Part shown: positions 8,755 to 17,387 of the stretch, piece by piece
Position numbering within the stretch: the stretch's first letter is position 1
Layout of the letters: each line of letters starts with the position of its first letter
DNA from: CBDCVN01 sp965223045
GTDB taxonomy: Bacteria; Deinococcota; Deinococci; Deinococcales; Trueperaceae
Length of the DNA stretch: 64,000 nucleotides
Direction: 5' to 3'
NCBI GenBank assembly: GCA_965223045.1
Contig: CBDCVN010000013.1
Span: 186,001 to 250,000, forward strand
Translations under genes and position numbers: made by a program
Notes under the pieces: generated by a model
Database searches by the model: none
The model's input: the letters and a program-made list of their open reading frames with translations, nothing else
Told to the model about the DNA's origin: nothing

Positions 8755-9714
8755 CTATGCCGCTTCAACTCTATTTCTGCCTTTGTTTTTTGCAATGTAA
8801 AGTGCAGAGTCTGCTGCTGTTAGTGTTTGCTTAATAGTTTGCCCATCCATAACAAATTCTGCAACTCCAATGCTGATAGTGATTTTAATTACATTGTCCT
8901 TGTATATAAACTTGTGCTCCTCTATTTTTGTGCGAATACGCTCTGCTACAATAAGCGCCTCAAATTTTTTATTTTTAGGAAGTAGAATACAAAACTCTTC
9001 TCCTCCTATACGGGCTAAGGAACTAGTTTTTCTCAGGAACTGTTTAACTAGAGAAACACCTTCTTTTAGAATGAAATCTCCTACAGCATGTCCATAAGAA
9101 TCATTTATTTGTTTAAAATGGTCAATATCTAGAATTAGTAGTGATAAGGGCTTTTTTGACTGGAGGGCTAGAATACGTTGTTTCTTTGCTATTTTTGCAA
9201 AGGCGTACCTATTATATGCTCCTGTTAGCTGATCACGATATGCTTTTTGTGTAAGCTTTCGATTCTTTTGGCGCAAGAGGTCTGTTTCCTGACTCACCTT
9301 AGCTTTAATAGAAGAATGAATTATCCAATAAAAGCCACTAGAAGAGCTGGACCAAGTAAGTATAAGAGCTGTGTACCAAGCAATTACCCCTCCAGTATCT
9401 CCAAACAGGGAGTTAAACACATTAATATTCATTAATCTATTTGCCTGCAAAACGAGATGCCCAATACCCATAATGATATAACCAATGGCAAGTGCAAACA
9501 TCCCCCTAGACATTTTCTTCTTATCAATTATTTGTTCTGTAGATCGCAATGAGATAGCTGCCACTACAGCAAAAATAACAGTAAGGAAAATAGTAGGAAT
9601 TTCAATGAGCTGAAACCAAATCACAGCTCCTGATAAAGCTTCATTAATAGGTTTGGATTGGGCAACAGCTAGGTATGTGAAATTAAGCCAAAGTATAATA
9701 ATTGCTATAAGCAT
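8755..9714 (-). CDS. Membrane-bound diguanylate cyclase (GGDEF)
   Basis: 319 residues. The N-terminal half has about five hydrophobic helices (TIFLTVIFAVVAAISL, GMFALAIGYIIMGIGHLVL, GGVIAWYTALILTW), a membrane sensor of unknown ligand. The C-terminal half is a GGDEF domain starting at YRDQLTGAYNRYAF, with substrate loop LLILDIDHFKQINDSYGH and active site GGEEF at residues 237-241. It should make cyclic di-GMP from two GTP. The RxxD inhibitory site that often precedes the active loop reads RKTS here, so product inhibition at that site is unlikely. It appears monocistronic. Confidence 0.92.
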   Translation of the reverse strand: MLIAIIILWLNFTYLAVAQSKPINEALSGAVIWFQLIEIPTIFLTVIFAVVAAISLRSTEQIIDKKKMSRGMFALAIGYIIMGIGHLVLQANRLMNINVFNSLFGDTGGVIAWYTALILTWSSSSSGFYWIIHSSIKAKVSQETDLLRQKNRKLTQKAYRDQLTGAYNRYAFAKIAKKQRILALQSKKPLSLLILDIDHFKQINDSYGHAVGDFILKEGVSLVKQFLRKTSSLARIGGEEFCILLPKNKKFEALIVAERIRTKIEEHKFIYKDNVIKITISIGVAEFVMDGQTIKQTLTAADSALYIAKNKGRNRVEAA

Positions 9715-9859
9715 AATGTGCAGTAGTTTATCTAAACTAATATAGGTGTTATCATATAAAAAGTGCTGCTTTGGGCGTAATAATCTATAATATGCTGGTA
9801 AAGCTCAAGGGTTTCCTAATAGCAAGACTATCTAAATATTAACACTCTCTAACACATTA

Positions 9860-10342
9860 TTATGAGTACTCTACTTTCTTTCCCTTGAAGTTATTGAAGA
9901 GTTTTCTATGCGCAGTTAGAGAAAACTCGTCTTCTCTAGTATGGTATTGTTTTACCCAATCTAACAGCATTGGCAGATTTTTATTTTGTGTTTCTGGTGA
10001 AGGGTATTTATGGGGTTCCCAAGGTCGGGATAAGCAATTGTCTACGCACCTATCAACATCAGGGTTAAGAAACCTTAATTCGGTACAGCTTTCAGCAGCA
10101 ATAACTAACAAATTAGAATAGCACCCCTCAATAACCCAGCAGGAATTATGTGCAATGAATTTTAAAAGGTCATGTTTGCTATCCTCCAGAGGCCTTCTTA
10201 TAGGCTTATGAGGTTCCCAAGTCAAAGTATCAAGATCTAAATGGATTAATCCATGCTCTTTGATCAGATTTTTTGCCATAGCAGATTTCCCAGCACCAGA
10301 GTTCCCAAATATAACTATTCGTTGAGCAAGTCTTTTTTGCAT
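9860..10342 (-). CDS. Small P-loop kinase-like protein (adenylate/shikimate kinase-like fold)
   Basis: 160 residues. The Walker A motif GNSGAGKS is near the N-terminus, followed by LIHLDLDTLTWEPH and CWVIEGCYSNLL. This is the pattern of the AAA_17/FlaR-like kinase family, often annotated as topology modulation or adenylate-kinase-like protein. The substrate cannot be told from sequence. The C-terminal part contains many charged and aromatic residues (LPMLLDWVKQYHTREDEFS). It stands alone, 19 bases before the end of the next minus-strand gene. Confidence 0.75.
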   Translation of the reverse strand: MQKRLAQRIVIFGNSGAGKSAMAKNLIKEHGLIHLDLDTLTWEPHKPIRRPLEDSKHDLLKFIAHNSCWVIEGCYSNLLVIAAESCTELRFLNPDVDRCVDNCLSRPWEPHKYPSPETQNKNLPMLLDWVKQYHTREDEFSLTAHRKLFNNFKGKKVEYS

Positions 10343-10361
10343 AGACTTTATTTACTTATCC

Positions 10362-11534
10362 TTATGGGACTTGTTTAAGGAGGTTGTCAAGGTAGTTCTT
10401 AGTTGTTTTTTTATCAAGCTCGAGCAACTCGCTCAAAATCTTAACAAACTCTGTTGCTTCTTTTTTAGAAATCTTCTTACTCACAAGGTAGCTCTGAGCT
10501 AACTTACGTAAATCCTTCTCTAAGCCTACTTGTTTTTGCTTAGCTTCTTCGGGAAGTATTTGTTCTCTAGCATTACCATATTCTATTTCTAAAGAGCTTG
10601 CCTCAGACATAAAGGACCTTTCGGCAAGAGTCTTTTCTATATCTTCTGACTGATTTTGAATACTACTAAACATATCCTGTAAGTTTTGGTTGGTATCTAA
10701 TCCCAAATTATTATCTGAGTCTGATTCCATTACTAAAACTTCTGTGTTAGACGTAACAGTGAATTCTTCAGTTAAAGTTTCTCCATAGTTGACTTCTGGT
10801 TCACTTTGTGTAAGCCCAAACCTATATTCTGAATCTAACTCTAAATTAGCTAAAGCATTTGATTCTTTAGGAAAAACTTCTTGCTTGTTAGTTTCTTGTT
10901 CAATTGAAATATATCCTGAAATAGGTGATTTAGCATGGGACTCTGATGAGGGTTGGATTGTGGGTGCAAATCCTTGCGCAGGGACTGTAGTTTCTGGCAG
11001 TGATTCCTCTAGAGCCTCTTTGCTTGCTGTAGCAGCTCGAGCCACTGGACTAGGCACATTAACATCAGGCTTCACAGAAGATATTGCATCTAGCCCTTCT
11101 GAATCAGTAACAGGAAGTGGCAAAGCCTCTTCATTCTCTAAAACTCCTGTGTGCTCAAAAGTAATCACAGCATCTTCAAAAGAAGCTTCCTCTAATTCTT
11201 TATCTAAAGCGCTTTCATTACCATTTTGACTATATGTGGCAGGAATAGGTGTAGGAGGGGAGGATAGCTGAACCAATACTACTAATACAGCTGCTAGAGT
11301 TGAACCAGTAAATAAAAGCCTTCCTATAGTTTTTTTAGTTGTTTTAAGCTTTTTTGTTTTAATCTTGCGCATTTTGGGTATGTTCCAAAATAGGCTTGTT
11401 GCAAATCCTAAACTTTCTCTAGGGTTTTCTTGGTTTATTTGCTCGAGTTCTGCTAACCAGGCCCTTAAATACCTTTGCCTTATACCTTTTGGCAAACCCC
11501 AGACGGCTATGCGAATAATAAATTTAGCTAGCAT
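10362..11534 (-). CDS. Single-pass membrane protein paired with PadR regulator
   Basis: 390 residues. The start ATG overlaps the PadR stop (TAATG) and has a GGAG site; an upstream in-frame GTG-type start is less likely. The N-terminal motif RYLRAWLAELEQI near residues 25-40 is seen in proteins encoded beside PadR regulators. A basic stretch (KIKTKKLKTTKKT) precedes one membrane helix (LLFTGSTLAAVLVVLVQL, about residues 78-95). The remaining about 290 residues are acidic, serine/glutamate-rich and low complexity, ending in a helical segment (YLVSKKISKKEATEFVKIL). No known domain; role unknown. Confidence 0.7.
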   Translation of the reverse strand: MLAKFIIRIAVWGLPKGIRQRYLRAWLAELEQINQENPRESLGFATSLFWNIPKMRKIKTKKLKTTKKTIGRLLFTGSTLAAVLVVLVQLSSPPTPIPATYSQNGNESALDKELEEASFEDAVITFEHTGVLENEEALPLPVTDSEGLDAISSVKPDVNVPSPVARAATASKEALEESLPETTVPAQGFAPTIQPSSESHAKSPISGYISIEQETNKQEVFPKESNALANLELDSEYRFGLTQSEPEVNYGETLTEEFTVTSNTEVLVMESDSDNNLGLDTNQNLQDMFSSIQNQSEDIEKTLAERSFMSEASSLEIEYGNAREQILPEEAKQKQVGLEKDLRKLAQSYLVSKKISKKEATEFVKILSELLELDKKTTKNYLDNLLKQVP

Positions 11535-11884
11535 TAGCTTTTCTCCAAAGAGTATTGCTCCCACTCCGAGAGTGCTTCACATATTTCTTGGCATAAAGAG
11601 CGACAAGTCTTCATAGCATAATCAAGTCCTTGGGATGTAAACCAGTAATAATGTCTTTCTCCACGTTTTAGGCGAGGATTTTCCTCAAAAGCACTTTCCA
11701 AATGCCCCTTTGCCTCTAAACGCATCAGTAGGGGGTACAAACTACCAGAAGGAATATCTAAGCTTTTCCTTAGAGCATTACCATAGTGCTTTTCTCTTGG
11801 TTTTTTAAGCATTTCAACAAGTACCTTAACCTCAAGATAAGACGCCATATCCCCTATCTTCTCAAAATATGCAAATCTATACAA
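11534..11884 (-). CDS. PadR-family transcriptional regulator
   Basis: 116 residues; the start may be the internal ATG giving MASYLEVKVLVEML. The winged-helix core is clear: HYGNALRKSLDIPSGSLYPLLMRLEAKGHLESAF, then a beta wing (RGERHYYWFTSQGLDYA) and a short C-terminal helix. PadR proteins bind as dimers to their own promoters and usually control the co-transcribed membrane protein, here the overlapping gene downstream. The effector is unknown. Confidence 0.9.
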   Translation of the reverse strand: MYRFAYFEKIGDMASYLEVKVLVEMLKKPREKHYGNALRKSLDIPSGSLYPLLMRLEAKGHLESAFEENPRLKRGERHYYWFTSQGLDYAMKTCRSLCQEICEALSEWEQYSLEKS

Positions 11885-11935
11885 CTTGACAAGATATGTA
11901 GATTTTCTACCTTGTAGATTTCATACAGATCTAGC
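11885..11935 (-). promoter_or_regulatory. Candidate PadR operator/promoter region
   Basis: Directly upstream of padR, two near-identical half-sites GTAGATTTTC and GTAGATTTC lie 17 bases apart, flanked by ATATG and CATAC. PadR operators are normally short AT-rich dyads in the gene's own promoter. This is suggestive only. Confidence 0.4.
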
Positions 11936-12004
11936 CAAATAATTAAGGTTTTTTGTAAAGTTAGTTAAGAGGCAAGTACCTCAAATTATTTCTAGGAGAT
12001 CTTT

Positions 12005-13330
12005 ATGATAAAGATATTTAAGCTTTTTCTGGCAATTGTCTTGATTGTTTTGGGCAGTGTACAGGCATTTTGTGGTTTCTATGTTTCTAAAGCTGATGCT
12101 GATCTTTTTAATGAGGCATCAAAGGTTATCATTGCTCGCGATGGTGAGCGAACTATACTAACAATGGCCAATGATTTTAAAGGTGATGTTAGTGAGTTTG
12201 CTTTAGTGGTTCCTGTTCCTACAGTTTTAGAGGAAGGGCAAATCCAAGTTGGTGACCCTGCTATTATTGATAGGATTGATGCTTACAGTGCTCCTAGGCT
12301 AGTTGAGTACTTTGATGAAGACCCTTGCTTTGATTATAATTATGGCTTCCTCGAGGACTCAGTGGCTAAATCTGGTGTGGGAGAGGATAAAGAAGAATTT
12401 AGAAGAAGTGCTAGTGCGTTGGGGGTTACTATTGAAGCAGAGTTTAGTGTTGGTGAATATGATATTCTCATTCTTAGTGCAGAAGAGTCTAATGGCCTAG
12501 AAACTTGGTTGCTAGCTAATAATTATAATATTCCCGAAGGTGCTGCTGCAGCTTTTAATAGTTATATAAAACAAGAAATGAAGTTTTTTGTGGCTAAGGT
12601 TAACTTAGAAACTTTTGAAAGTAGTGGTCAGGTTTTCTTGCGCCCTCTTATGATGGCTTTTGAGTCAGAGCATTTTATGCTGCCTATACAACTTGGAACT
12701 ATTAATGCTAATGGCCCTCAAGACTTAGTTATTTTTATGCTTTCCCCAGAAGGTCGTATAATTACTAGTAACTACCGCACAGCAAATATACCAAGTGATC
12801 TAAATATACCTGAATTTGTCGAGGACGACTTTGGGGATTTTTATACTACTATGTTCCAGCACGGTTATGAGCGAGAAGGAGAAAATATAGTTTTCTTAGA
12901 ATATGCTTGGGATATGGCGTGGTGTGATCCTTGTGCTGCTGATCCTCTTTCTCAAGAAGAGTTAAAAGAAGCAGGGGTTTTTTGGCTTAGTGAGTATGAT
13001 AATTTTAGTGCACCCAATGTTTATTTAACACGTTTACACTTGCGCTACACTAGCGAAACACATCCTGAAGATTTAATGTTTGAGGTAACTGATAACCGCG
13101 AAAACTTTCAAGGTCGTTATATCTTGCAGCGTCCCTTTAAAGGTGATATCACTTGTGAATCTGGCAAGGATTATGTTCGTAATGTAAGGGAACGTCAAGA
13201 CCGTGAAGCACAAGCTCTAGCTAATATTACTGGTTGGGATATAACTGATATAAGAGCTAAAATAAGTACTTATGAACCCCAAGTTAGTGTTCCTAGTTGG
13301 TGGGAAAGAACTTTTGATAGATTTAGGTAG
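12005..13330 (+). CDS. DUF2330 secreted/surface protein
   Basis: 441 residues. The ATG follows a TAGGAG site. A signal peptide ending in QAFCGFY is followed by the conserved DUF2330 N-terminus: FYVSKADADLFNEASKVIIARDG, LTMANDFKGDVSEFALVVPVP and SAPRLVEYFDEDPC. Cys pairs (DPCFDY, CDPCAADPL) suggest disulfides outside the cytoplasm. The C-terminal region (RYTSETHPEDLMFEVT...GRYILQRPFKGDITC) is also typical of the family. DUF2330 has no assigned biochemical role. The gene stands alone, with no partner visible. Confidence 0.85.
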   Translation: MIKIFKLFLAIVLIVLGSVQAFCGFYVSKADADLFNEASKVIIARDGERTILTMANDFKGDVSEFALVVPVPTVLEEGQIQVGDPAIIDRIDAYSAPRLVEYFDEDPCFDYNYGFLEDSVAKSGVGEDKEEFRRSASALGVTIEAEFSVGEYDILILSAEESNGLETWLLANNYNIPEGAAAAFNSYIKQEMKFFVAKVNLETFESSGQVFLRPLMMAFESEHFMLPIQLGTINANGPQDLVIFMLSPEGRIITSNYRTANIPSDLNIPEFVEDDFGDFYTTMFQHGYEREGENIVFLEYAWDMAWCDPCAADPLSQEELKEAGVFWLSEYDNFSAPNVYLTRLHLRYTSETHPEDLMFEVTDNRENFQGRYILQRPFKGDITCESGKDYVRNVRERQDREAQALANITGWDITDIRAKISTYEPQVSVPSWWERTFDRFR

Positions 13331-13424
13331 CTATAGGTGGATTTTTTAGTTCATGAAGTAAGATTGAGGAATTATACCTTTCATAACTTGGTTTAGCAAT
13401 TACTGGAAGGTGATTTTGCTAGAA

Positions 13425-13590
13425 GAGAATCCCCCTTGTTAACTTATAGGGGTAGGTTTTTAAGGATTTCTGTCACAGACGGAGTTTGCAAAACGGATAG
13501 TTCTCCTATTTTGCCTGTTCTGAACACAAGTAGGTTTTTTGTTCAGAAAAAACCTACCCCTAAGAGCCCTTGTAAGGGGAGGAAGTAGGG
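13425..13590. repeat. Dispersed C/G-run intergenic repeats
   Basis: Between the DUF2330 gene and the cassette region lie ATCCCCCTTGTTAAC and several copies of AAACCTACCCC or its complement, separated by a TTTTGTTCAGAAAA hairpin, then CCCTTGTAAGGGG. They match the style of the blocks near 6236 and 51283. No gene is seen in 13331-13590. Confidence 0.5.
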
Positions 13591-13715
13591 GTTCCAGAGA
13601 AGGACATTGCCAACAATTTAAATCAGACGGTTCTAGAGGTGCTGCTGGGTCCCCTGGATCAGTTGGCCCAGCTGGGAAAGTTGGAACCCAAGGTACTATT
13701 ATTCCAAGACCTTGA
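13590..13715 (+). pseudogene. Collagen-like protein, 3' remnant
   Basis: An open frame ending at TGA 13713-13715 encodes a short Gly-X-Y run (GSRGAAGSPGSVGPAGKVGT) preceded by GHCQQFKSD. No start codon with a ribosome site is seen, and the frame runs back into the C/G-run repeat. This is best read as the tail of a collagen-like gene brought in or cut off by recombination next to the first attC-like site. Confidence 0.5.
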
Positions 13716-13774
13716 TGTTTTTACTTTTCTTCTTTGTTTTTATATAGTGAGAAATGCGTGTGCAAAACTCCAAA

Positions 13775-13887
13775 ATCTAACTTAGCGCTTCAGTGTGACG
13801 CGCACACATGGGGCGCAATTGACTTTGAAAATAGTTTCAGGGAAGTATAACTAGAAGTGTGCGCACCTGAGCTTTATGCCGTTAGGC
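13775..13887 (+). other. attC-like integron recombination site 1
   Basis: 113 bp. Begins with ATCTAAC (RYYYAAC) and ends with GTTAGGC (GTTRRRY), the two outer core boxes of attC. The arms are complementary with bulges (GCGCACAC in the left arm, GTGTGCGC in the right arm), as needed for a folded single-strand substrate. It is about 85% identical by eye to site 3 at 18923-19033, as expected for a homogeneous chromosomal integron array. A gene starts 28 bases after the right box. Confidence 0.75.
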
Positions 13888-13914
13888 AATTACTGTAAAC
13901 TATCTTGAGGAGAT

Positions 13915-15423
13915 TTGTTAATTACCTCACCTAACGTGAACGTTTATTTTTCAGATATATTTGGTATTGACCCTGATACTCTTGAAATGTATGGTGCACT
14001 TGATGTTTCTCTAATAAATGATTTACCCCTTTTTATTGATCCATTCCTACTTTTTAATAGTAATAAACCTGAGTATAGGGAACTGCATGAGGGCATTCTT
14101 GAATATCTTCTTTTTTTGAGAGATATGGCAAAAGAAAAGGGTATCAGTCAAGGTTTGCTCAAAAGTTGGTATCGATTTGGGGAGGTCAAACAAAACTGGC
14201 TGGGCTATAGCTTAGTAGGAAATGGTGGGCGAGGTTTAGGAAGTAACTTTGCTAAAAGTCTATATGAGAATTTACATGAAGTTCTAACCAACTTTGGTAA
14301 TGAAGAAATTTCTCAAGGTAGCCATCTTGAAAAGCTTTGCTTGATTAAAGAAGGTGTGGGTAAGGATAGTATTAGTGACTTCACAACTAACCTTATCAAG
14401 CAATATTTACTTGAATACACGCAATCTTTTGCAATGCAGCACCTTAAATCAGAGCAAATACGTGAGGTAAAAGTTCCTCGAGTCTACTTTAATTTTGAGA
14501 CACGAGCATGGGTGAGTAGAAAATACGTCTTGCCGTACTTCAATGATGATTTTGTTTTACTCACGCCGAAAGGTATGCTAGCTCGAGAAGACACTTGGAT
14601 AAACAATTCTGACCTTACTGATAAGTTCAAAAGTATAATAGTCAGTGTGCCGAATGAGCAGCTCCGTAGTCAACTAAATCAGTATTTTAACTCTCAACTT
14701 CCTAGAGAGCGCAAAAAACGAGGTGGCTATAAAAAACCAAGTAAAACTGCTATACATCAAGCTGTTCGGGCGACTATTGATAAGTTTCCCCAAGTTATTG
14801 ATTACTATATTGCATATAAGGAAAAAATAGGTGACGAAGCTATATCACTCAGTGAGGCGGAAGTTGAGCTTATAGAACAATTCTTTATTCATAGTGCTAA
14901 AAAATTAGTAATTGGTTTAGAGGAATTTACAAACTTTTATCATCTAGATGGCGATACACGTGAGGCAACCTACACTCGTATTTTGTATCTCAAAGACTTG
15001 ATAGAGAACAAGGGGGTACACAAGATTTTTTATCATGATCATCAAGCTGTACAGCGAGAAAGTGACCTTCAAATTTTGTTTAGATTAACTTGGTTCGCTT
15101 CACCTCATGTTGTCAGTAGAGAAGTTAATGATGGAAGAGGTCCAGTTGATTATATGATTTCGCAAGGTGTTTTTGACAAAACACTTGTTGAGTTTAAGCT
15201 TGCAAAAAATACTCAACTGAAGCGAAATCTCCAAAAGCAAACACAGGTTTATGAGGCAGCCAGCGACCCAACCCATAAGTCTTTTAAAGTAATCATGTAT
15301 TTTACCCAAGCAGAACACAATAAGGTCAGATTAATTTTGAAAGAACTACAATTAGAAGATGATGAAACAATCATTTTGATAGATGCACGTGCTGATAATA
15401 AACCTTCTGGTTCAAAGGCATGA
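13915..15423 (+). CDS. Putative PD-(D/E)XK nuclease, possible defence effector
   Basis: About 502 residues. The start is uncertain: TTG at 13915 sits only two bases after GAGGAG, and alternatives lie a few codons in. The N-terminal region (SDIFGID, PLFIDPFLLF) is not a domain I can name. The C-terminal about 110 residues have the nuclease signature: an early acidic residue (SREVNDGRG), VDYMI, VEFKLAKNTQLKRN, then QKQTQVYEAA. This is the D...ExK...Q order of restriction-like nucleases. It is the first gene after attC site 1 and is followed by two toxin-antitoxin loci. The context suggests phage or plasmid defence; this is inference. Confidence 0.65.
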   Translation: MLITSPNVNVYFSDIFGIDPDTLEMYGALDVSLINDLPLFIDPFLLFNSNKPEYRELHEGILEYLLFLRDMAKEKGISQGLLKSWYRFGEVKQNWLGYSLVGNGGRGLGSNFAKSLYENLHEVLTNFGNEEISQGSHLEKLCLIKEGVGKDSISDFTTNLIKQYLLEYTQSFAMQHLKSEQIREVKVPRVYFNFETRAWVSRKYVLPYFNDDFVLLTPKGMLAREDTWINNSDLTDKFKSIIVSVPNEQLRSQLNQYFNSQLPRERKKRGGYKKPSKTAIHQAVRATIDKFPQVIDYYIAYKEKIGDEAISLSEAEVELIEQFFIHSAKKLVIGLEEFTNFYHLDGDTREATYTRILYLKDLIENKGVHKIFYHDHQAVQRESDLQILFRLTWFASPHVVSREVNDGRGPVDYMISQGVFDKTLVEFKLAKNTQLKRNLQKQTQVYEAASDPTHKSFKVIMYFTQAEHNKVRLILKELQLEDDETIILIDARADNKPSGSKA

Positions 15424-15539
15424 CAAAGTTCAGTGCCCAATTTTCTAAGCTGGTTTTGTTTGGATTTGCTCGAGCTTTATTGAAGTGACTTTGTAATTAG
15501 CACAACCAAGTAACATTTTTGTTGTAAAGTTGTTAAAGT

Positions 15540-15833
15540 ATGCATGTTATCAGTAGAAAGGCACTACGCAAGTTCTGGGAAAAATACCCTGATAGTAAAG
15601 AATCTCTCGTGCGCTGGTTCAAAGTTATGGCTAAGCAGGATTTTAGTAATTTTGCTGAATTGTAATTGTGTGCTACATTTCCTAGTGCTGACAAAGTGGG
15701 AAATTTGATTATATTCAATATCGGTGGTAACAGGTATCGTCTAATTACCTCAATACATTTCAATCGTGGAAAAGCCTATGTTCGCCATGTATTGACTCAT
15801 GCGGAATATGACAAAGAGGAATGGAAGAAATGA
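15540..15833 (+). pseudogene. higB: HigB-type mRNA interferase toxin with internal stop
   Basis: A 97-codon frame reads MHVISRKALRKFWEKYPDS, then FNIGGNRYRLI and YVRHVLTHAEYDKEEWKK, the HigB (PF09907) toxin family. Codon 42 is TAA (15663-15665), where family members usually have lysine, so AAA to TAA is the simplest explanation. The toxin would be cut to 41 residues and inactive. The 3' end overlaps the antitoxin start by ATGA. HigB toxins cleave mRNA on the ribosome. Confidence 0.85.
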
Positions 15834-16228
15834 ATGTAATTACAGAAAATATTCAAATTCACTGGAGTGCTGTTCGTCCCATTTTCTCAATTCGTAATGA
15901 AAATGAATATGATCTTGCTGTTGAGAGAATGAATAATCTGATTGATGAAATCGGTACTAATGAACAACATCCACTCTATGAACTCCTTGATACATTAGGT
16001 ACTGTTGTACATGCCTACGAAGAGAAATATCATCCTATGCCTCAACGTAATGGCATTGAGATGCTTCAGTTTTTGATGGAAGAGCATCAGCTAAAGCAAT
16101 CAGATCTTCCAGAGATAGGCACACCCAAAATCATTTCAGAGATTATTGATGGCGAAAGAGAGCTTACAGTCAAGCACCTCCAAATTTTAGCTGAAAGGTT
16201 TCATGTGTCACCATCAGTGTTTGTGTGA
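15830..16228 (+). CDS. higA: HigA-type antitoxin
   Basis: About 132 residues and intact. The start chosen is ATG 15830, overlapping the toxin stop; ATG 15821 is also possible. It has an N-terminal toxin-contact region (SAVRPIFSIRNENEYDLAVERMNNLID) and a C-terminal Xre-like helix-turn-helix (GIEMLQFLMEEHQLKQSDLPE, then ISEIIDGERELTVKHLQILAERF). This is the HigA layout in loci where the toxin gene comes first. It neutralises HigB and represses the operon. It is retained here although its toxin is broken. Confidence 0.87.
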   Translation: MNVITENIQIHWSAVRPIFSIRNENEYDLAVERMNNLIDEIGTNEQHPLYELLDTLGTVVHAYEEKYHPMPQRNGIEMLQFLMEEHQLKQSDLPEIGTPKIISEIIDGERELTVKHLQILAERFHVSPSVFV

Positions 16229-16246
16229 TATTTTCAGTTCCAGACT

Positions 16247-17021
16247 ATGTATATTTTGATGTTAGGCCTTGAATTTATGCAGAAACATGCCACTAAAACA
16301 ACTTTAGAACTTTCACTCATTGCCCTTGAACCAAAAAAATGGCTCCCAATACACGTACAATCGGTCCGTGAACTTTATTTGTATCGATATTTTTTAGGGA
16401 TGCACCATACTCGGACTTTGTGGTGGGTTATTTGGCTAAACTAATTTCGGATGCTCTAAAAAGCAACAAACGATTTCGCCAACTTGATTGCCTTAAGGTT
16501 CTTAGAAAAATATCAAAAGACAAACTTGCCCCTTCTCTATCTGTTTCAACAGTGTCACTACTCTTTGATTTGTATACACACTACATATTTGATAAACGTG
16601 AGCAAGTGCAATGGTGCATAAGTGCCGTGCTCAGGGTAGACCTTTGAGTGACGAACAAATTTTCTGGCTCATCGAACACTGGCAAGAAAGTGAGCATATT
16701 ATTAACCGACTTCTTCGTTATCCATACTGGAATGAGCATGTTGCAAATTGGGCAACCATGAACTTCTCAGACAACTATTTAATTGAAAGACGGTCAGAGG
16801 TAATTGGATGCACAATTTGCAACGGCACTCCTGAATCCTTTCAAGATGAAGATTGGGAAACATTAATTTGGGCAATATATTTTTCTCGCGCAAGTCTTTC
16901 AGATAAAGAAAACATGCTTATAGAGTACTTTTCAACTGATATTATAGACTCCTATATAGATATTTGCCTTAGACTTGGTTTGGTCAAACCTTTGCAACAT
17001 GCACATAATGCAATTGTCTAA
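16247..17021 (+). pseudogene. Unknown gene with two frameshifts
   Basis: Three overlapping frames join into one protein of about 255 residues if two indels are allowed. One is at the T run near 16390-16396, joining LYLYRYF to FRDAPYSDFVVGYL. The other is near 16640, joining CISAVLR to RPLSDEQIFWLIEHW. The product would be mainly helical (LAKLISDALKSNKRF, LLFDLYTHYIFDKREQ). I do not recognise the family. A homopolymer indel could be a sequencing error rather than decay. Confidence 0.55.
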
Positions 17022-17165
17022 ATGGGTATTCTAGTGGAGTTTGCACACCAGCCACCAATTTTAGAGAAAGTACTCCTTGATCTTAGTGCCTTAAGGCATA
17101 AGATGTTACCTATTATACAACGTTGTTAGGGGGTATGATAAATTAGTAAAGATGGAGAAGCAAAC

Positions 17166-17387
17166 ATGGAAATAACTGCTCAAAAAATATTTACCGATAC
17201 AGTTCGCACTTTGCCTCCAAACGAGCAACTCCGCTTAGCTGCACTCATTTTACAGGACCTAGCTCAATCTGAAGGGTCTATAGTGAATTATGGCAATACT
17301 TGGAATAAGCAAGACCAAGGTGAATTAACCACTTACTCATTGCAATACGCTAACCAGCTTTATCCTGAAGATGAAGAGCTTGTTTAA
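17166..17387 (+). CDS. Putative antitoxin partner of MazF-like toxin
   Basis: 73 residues, no certain domain match. A GGAGAAG site lies 8 bases before the ATG. The helical N-terminus (AQKIFTDTVRTLPPNEQLRLAALILQ) followed by an acidic, aromatic tail (YANQLYPEDEELV) suits an antitoxin with a toxin-binding C-terminus. It overlaps the MazF-like gene by 17 bp. Function is assigned from position and size. Confidence 0.7.
   Translation: MEITAQKIFTDTVRTLPPNEQLRLAALILQDLAQSEGSIVNYGNTWNKQDQGELTTYSLQYANQLYPEDEELV

Noticed and set aside
16260..16266. GTTAGGC as another attC right box after higA
   Set aside because: No matching left box or complementary arms upstream; likely chance.
17016..17131. A possible degenerate attC between the frameshifted gene and the MazF locus (GTCTAAA ... 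GTTAGGG)
   Set aside because: The inner arms do not pair convincingly, so it was left out of the site list.
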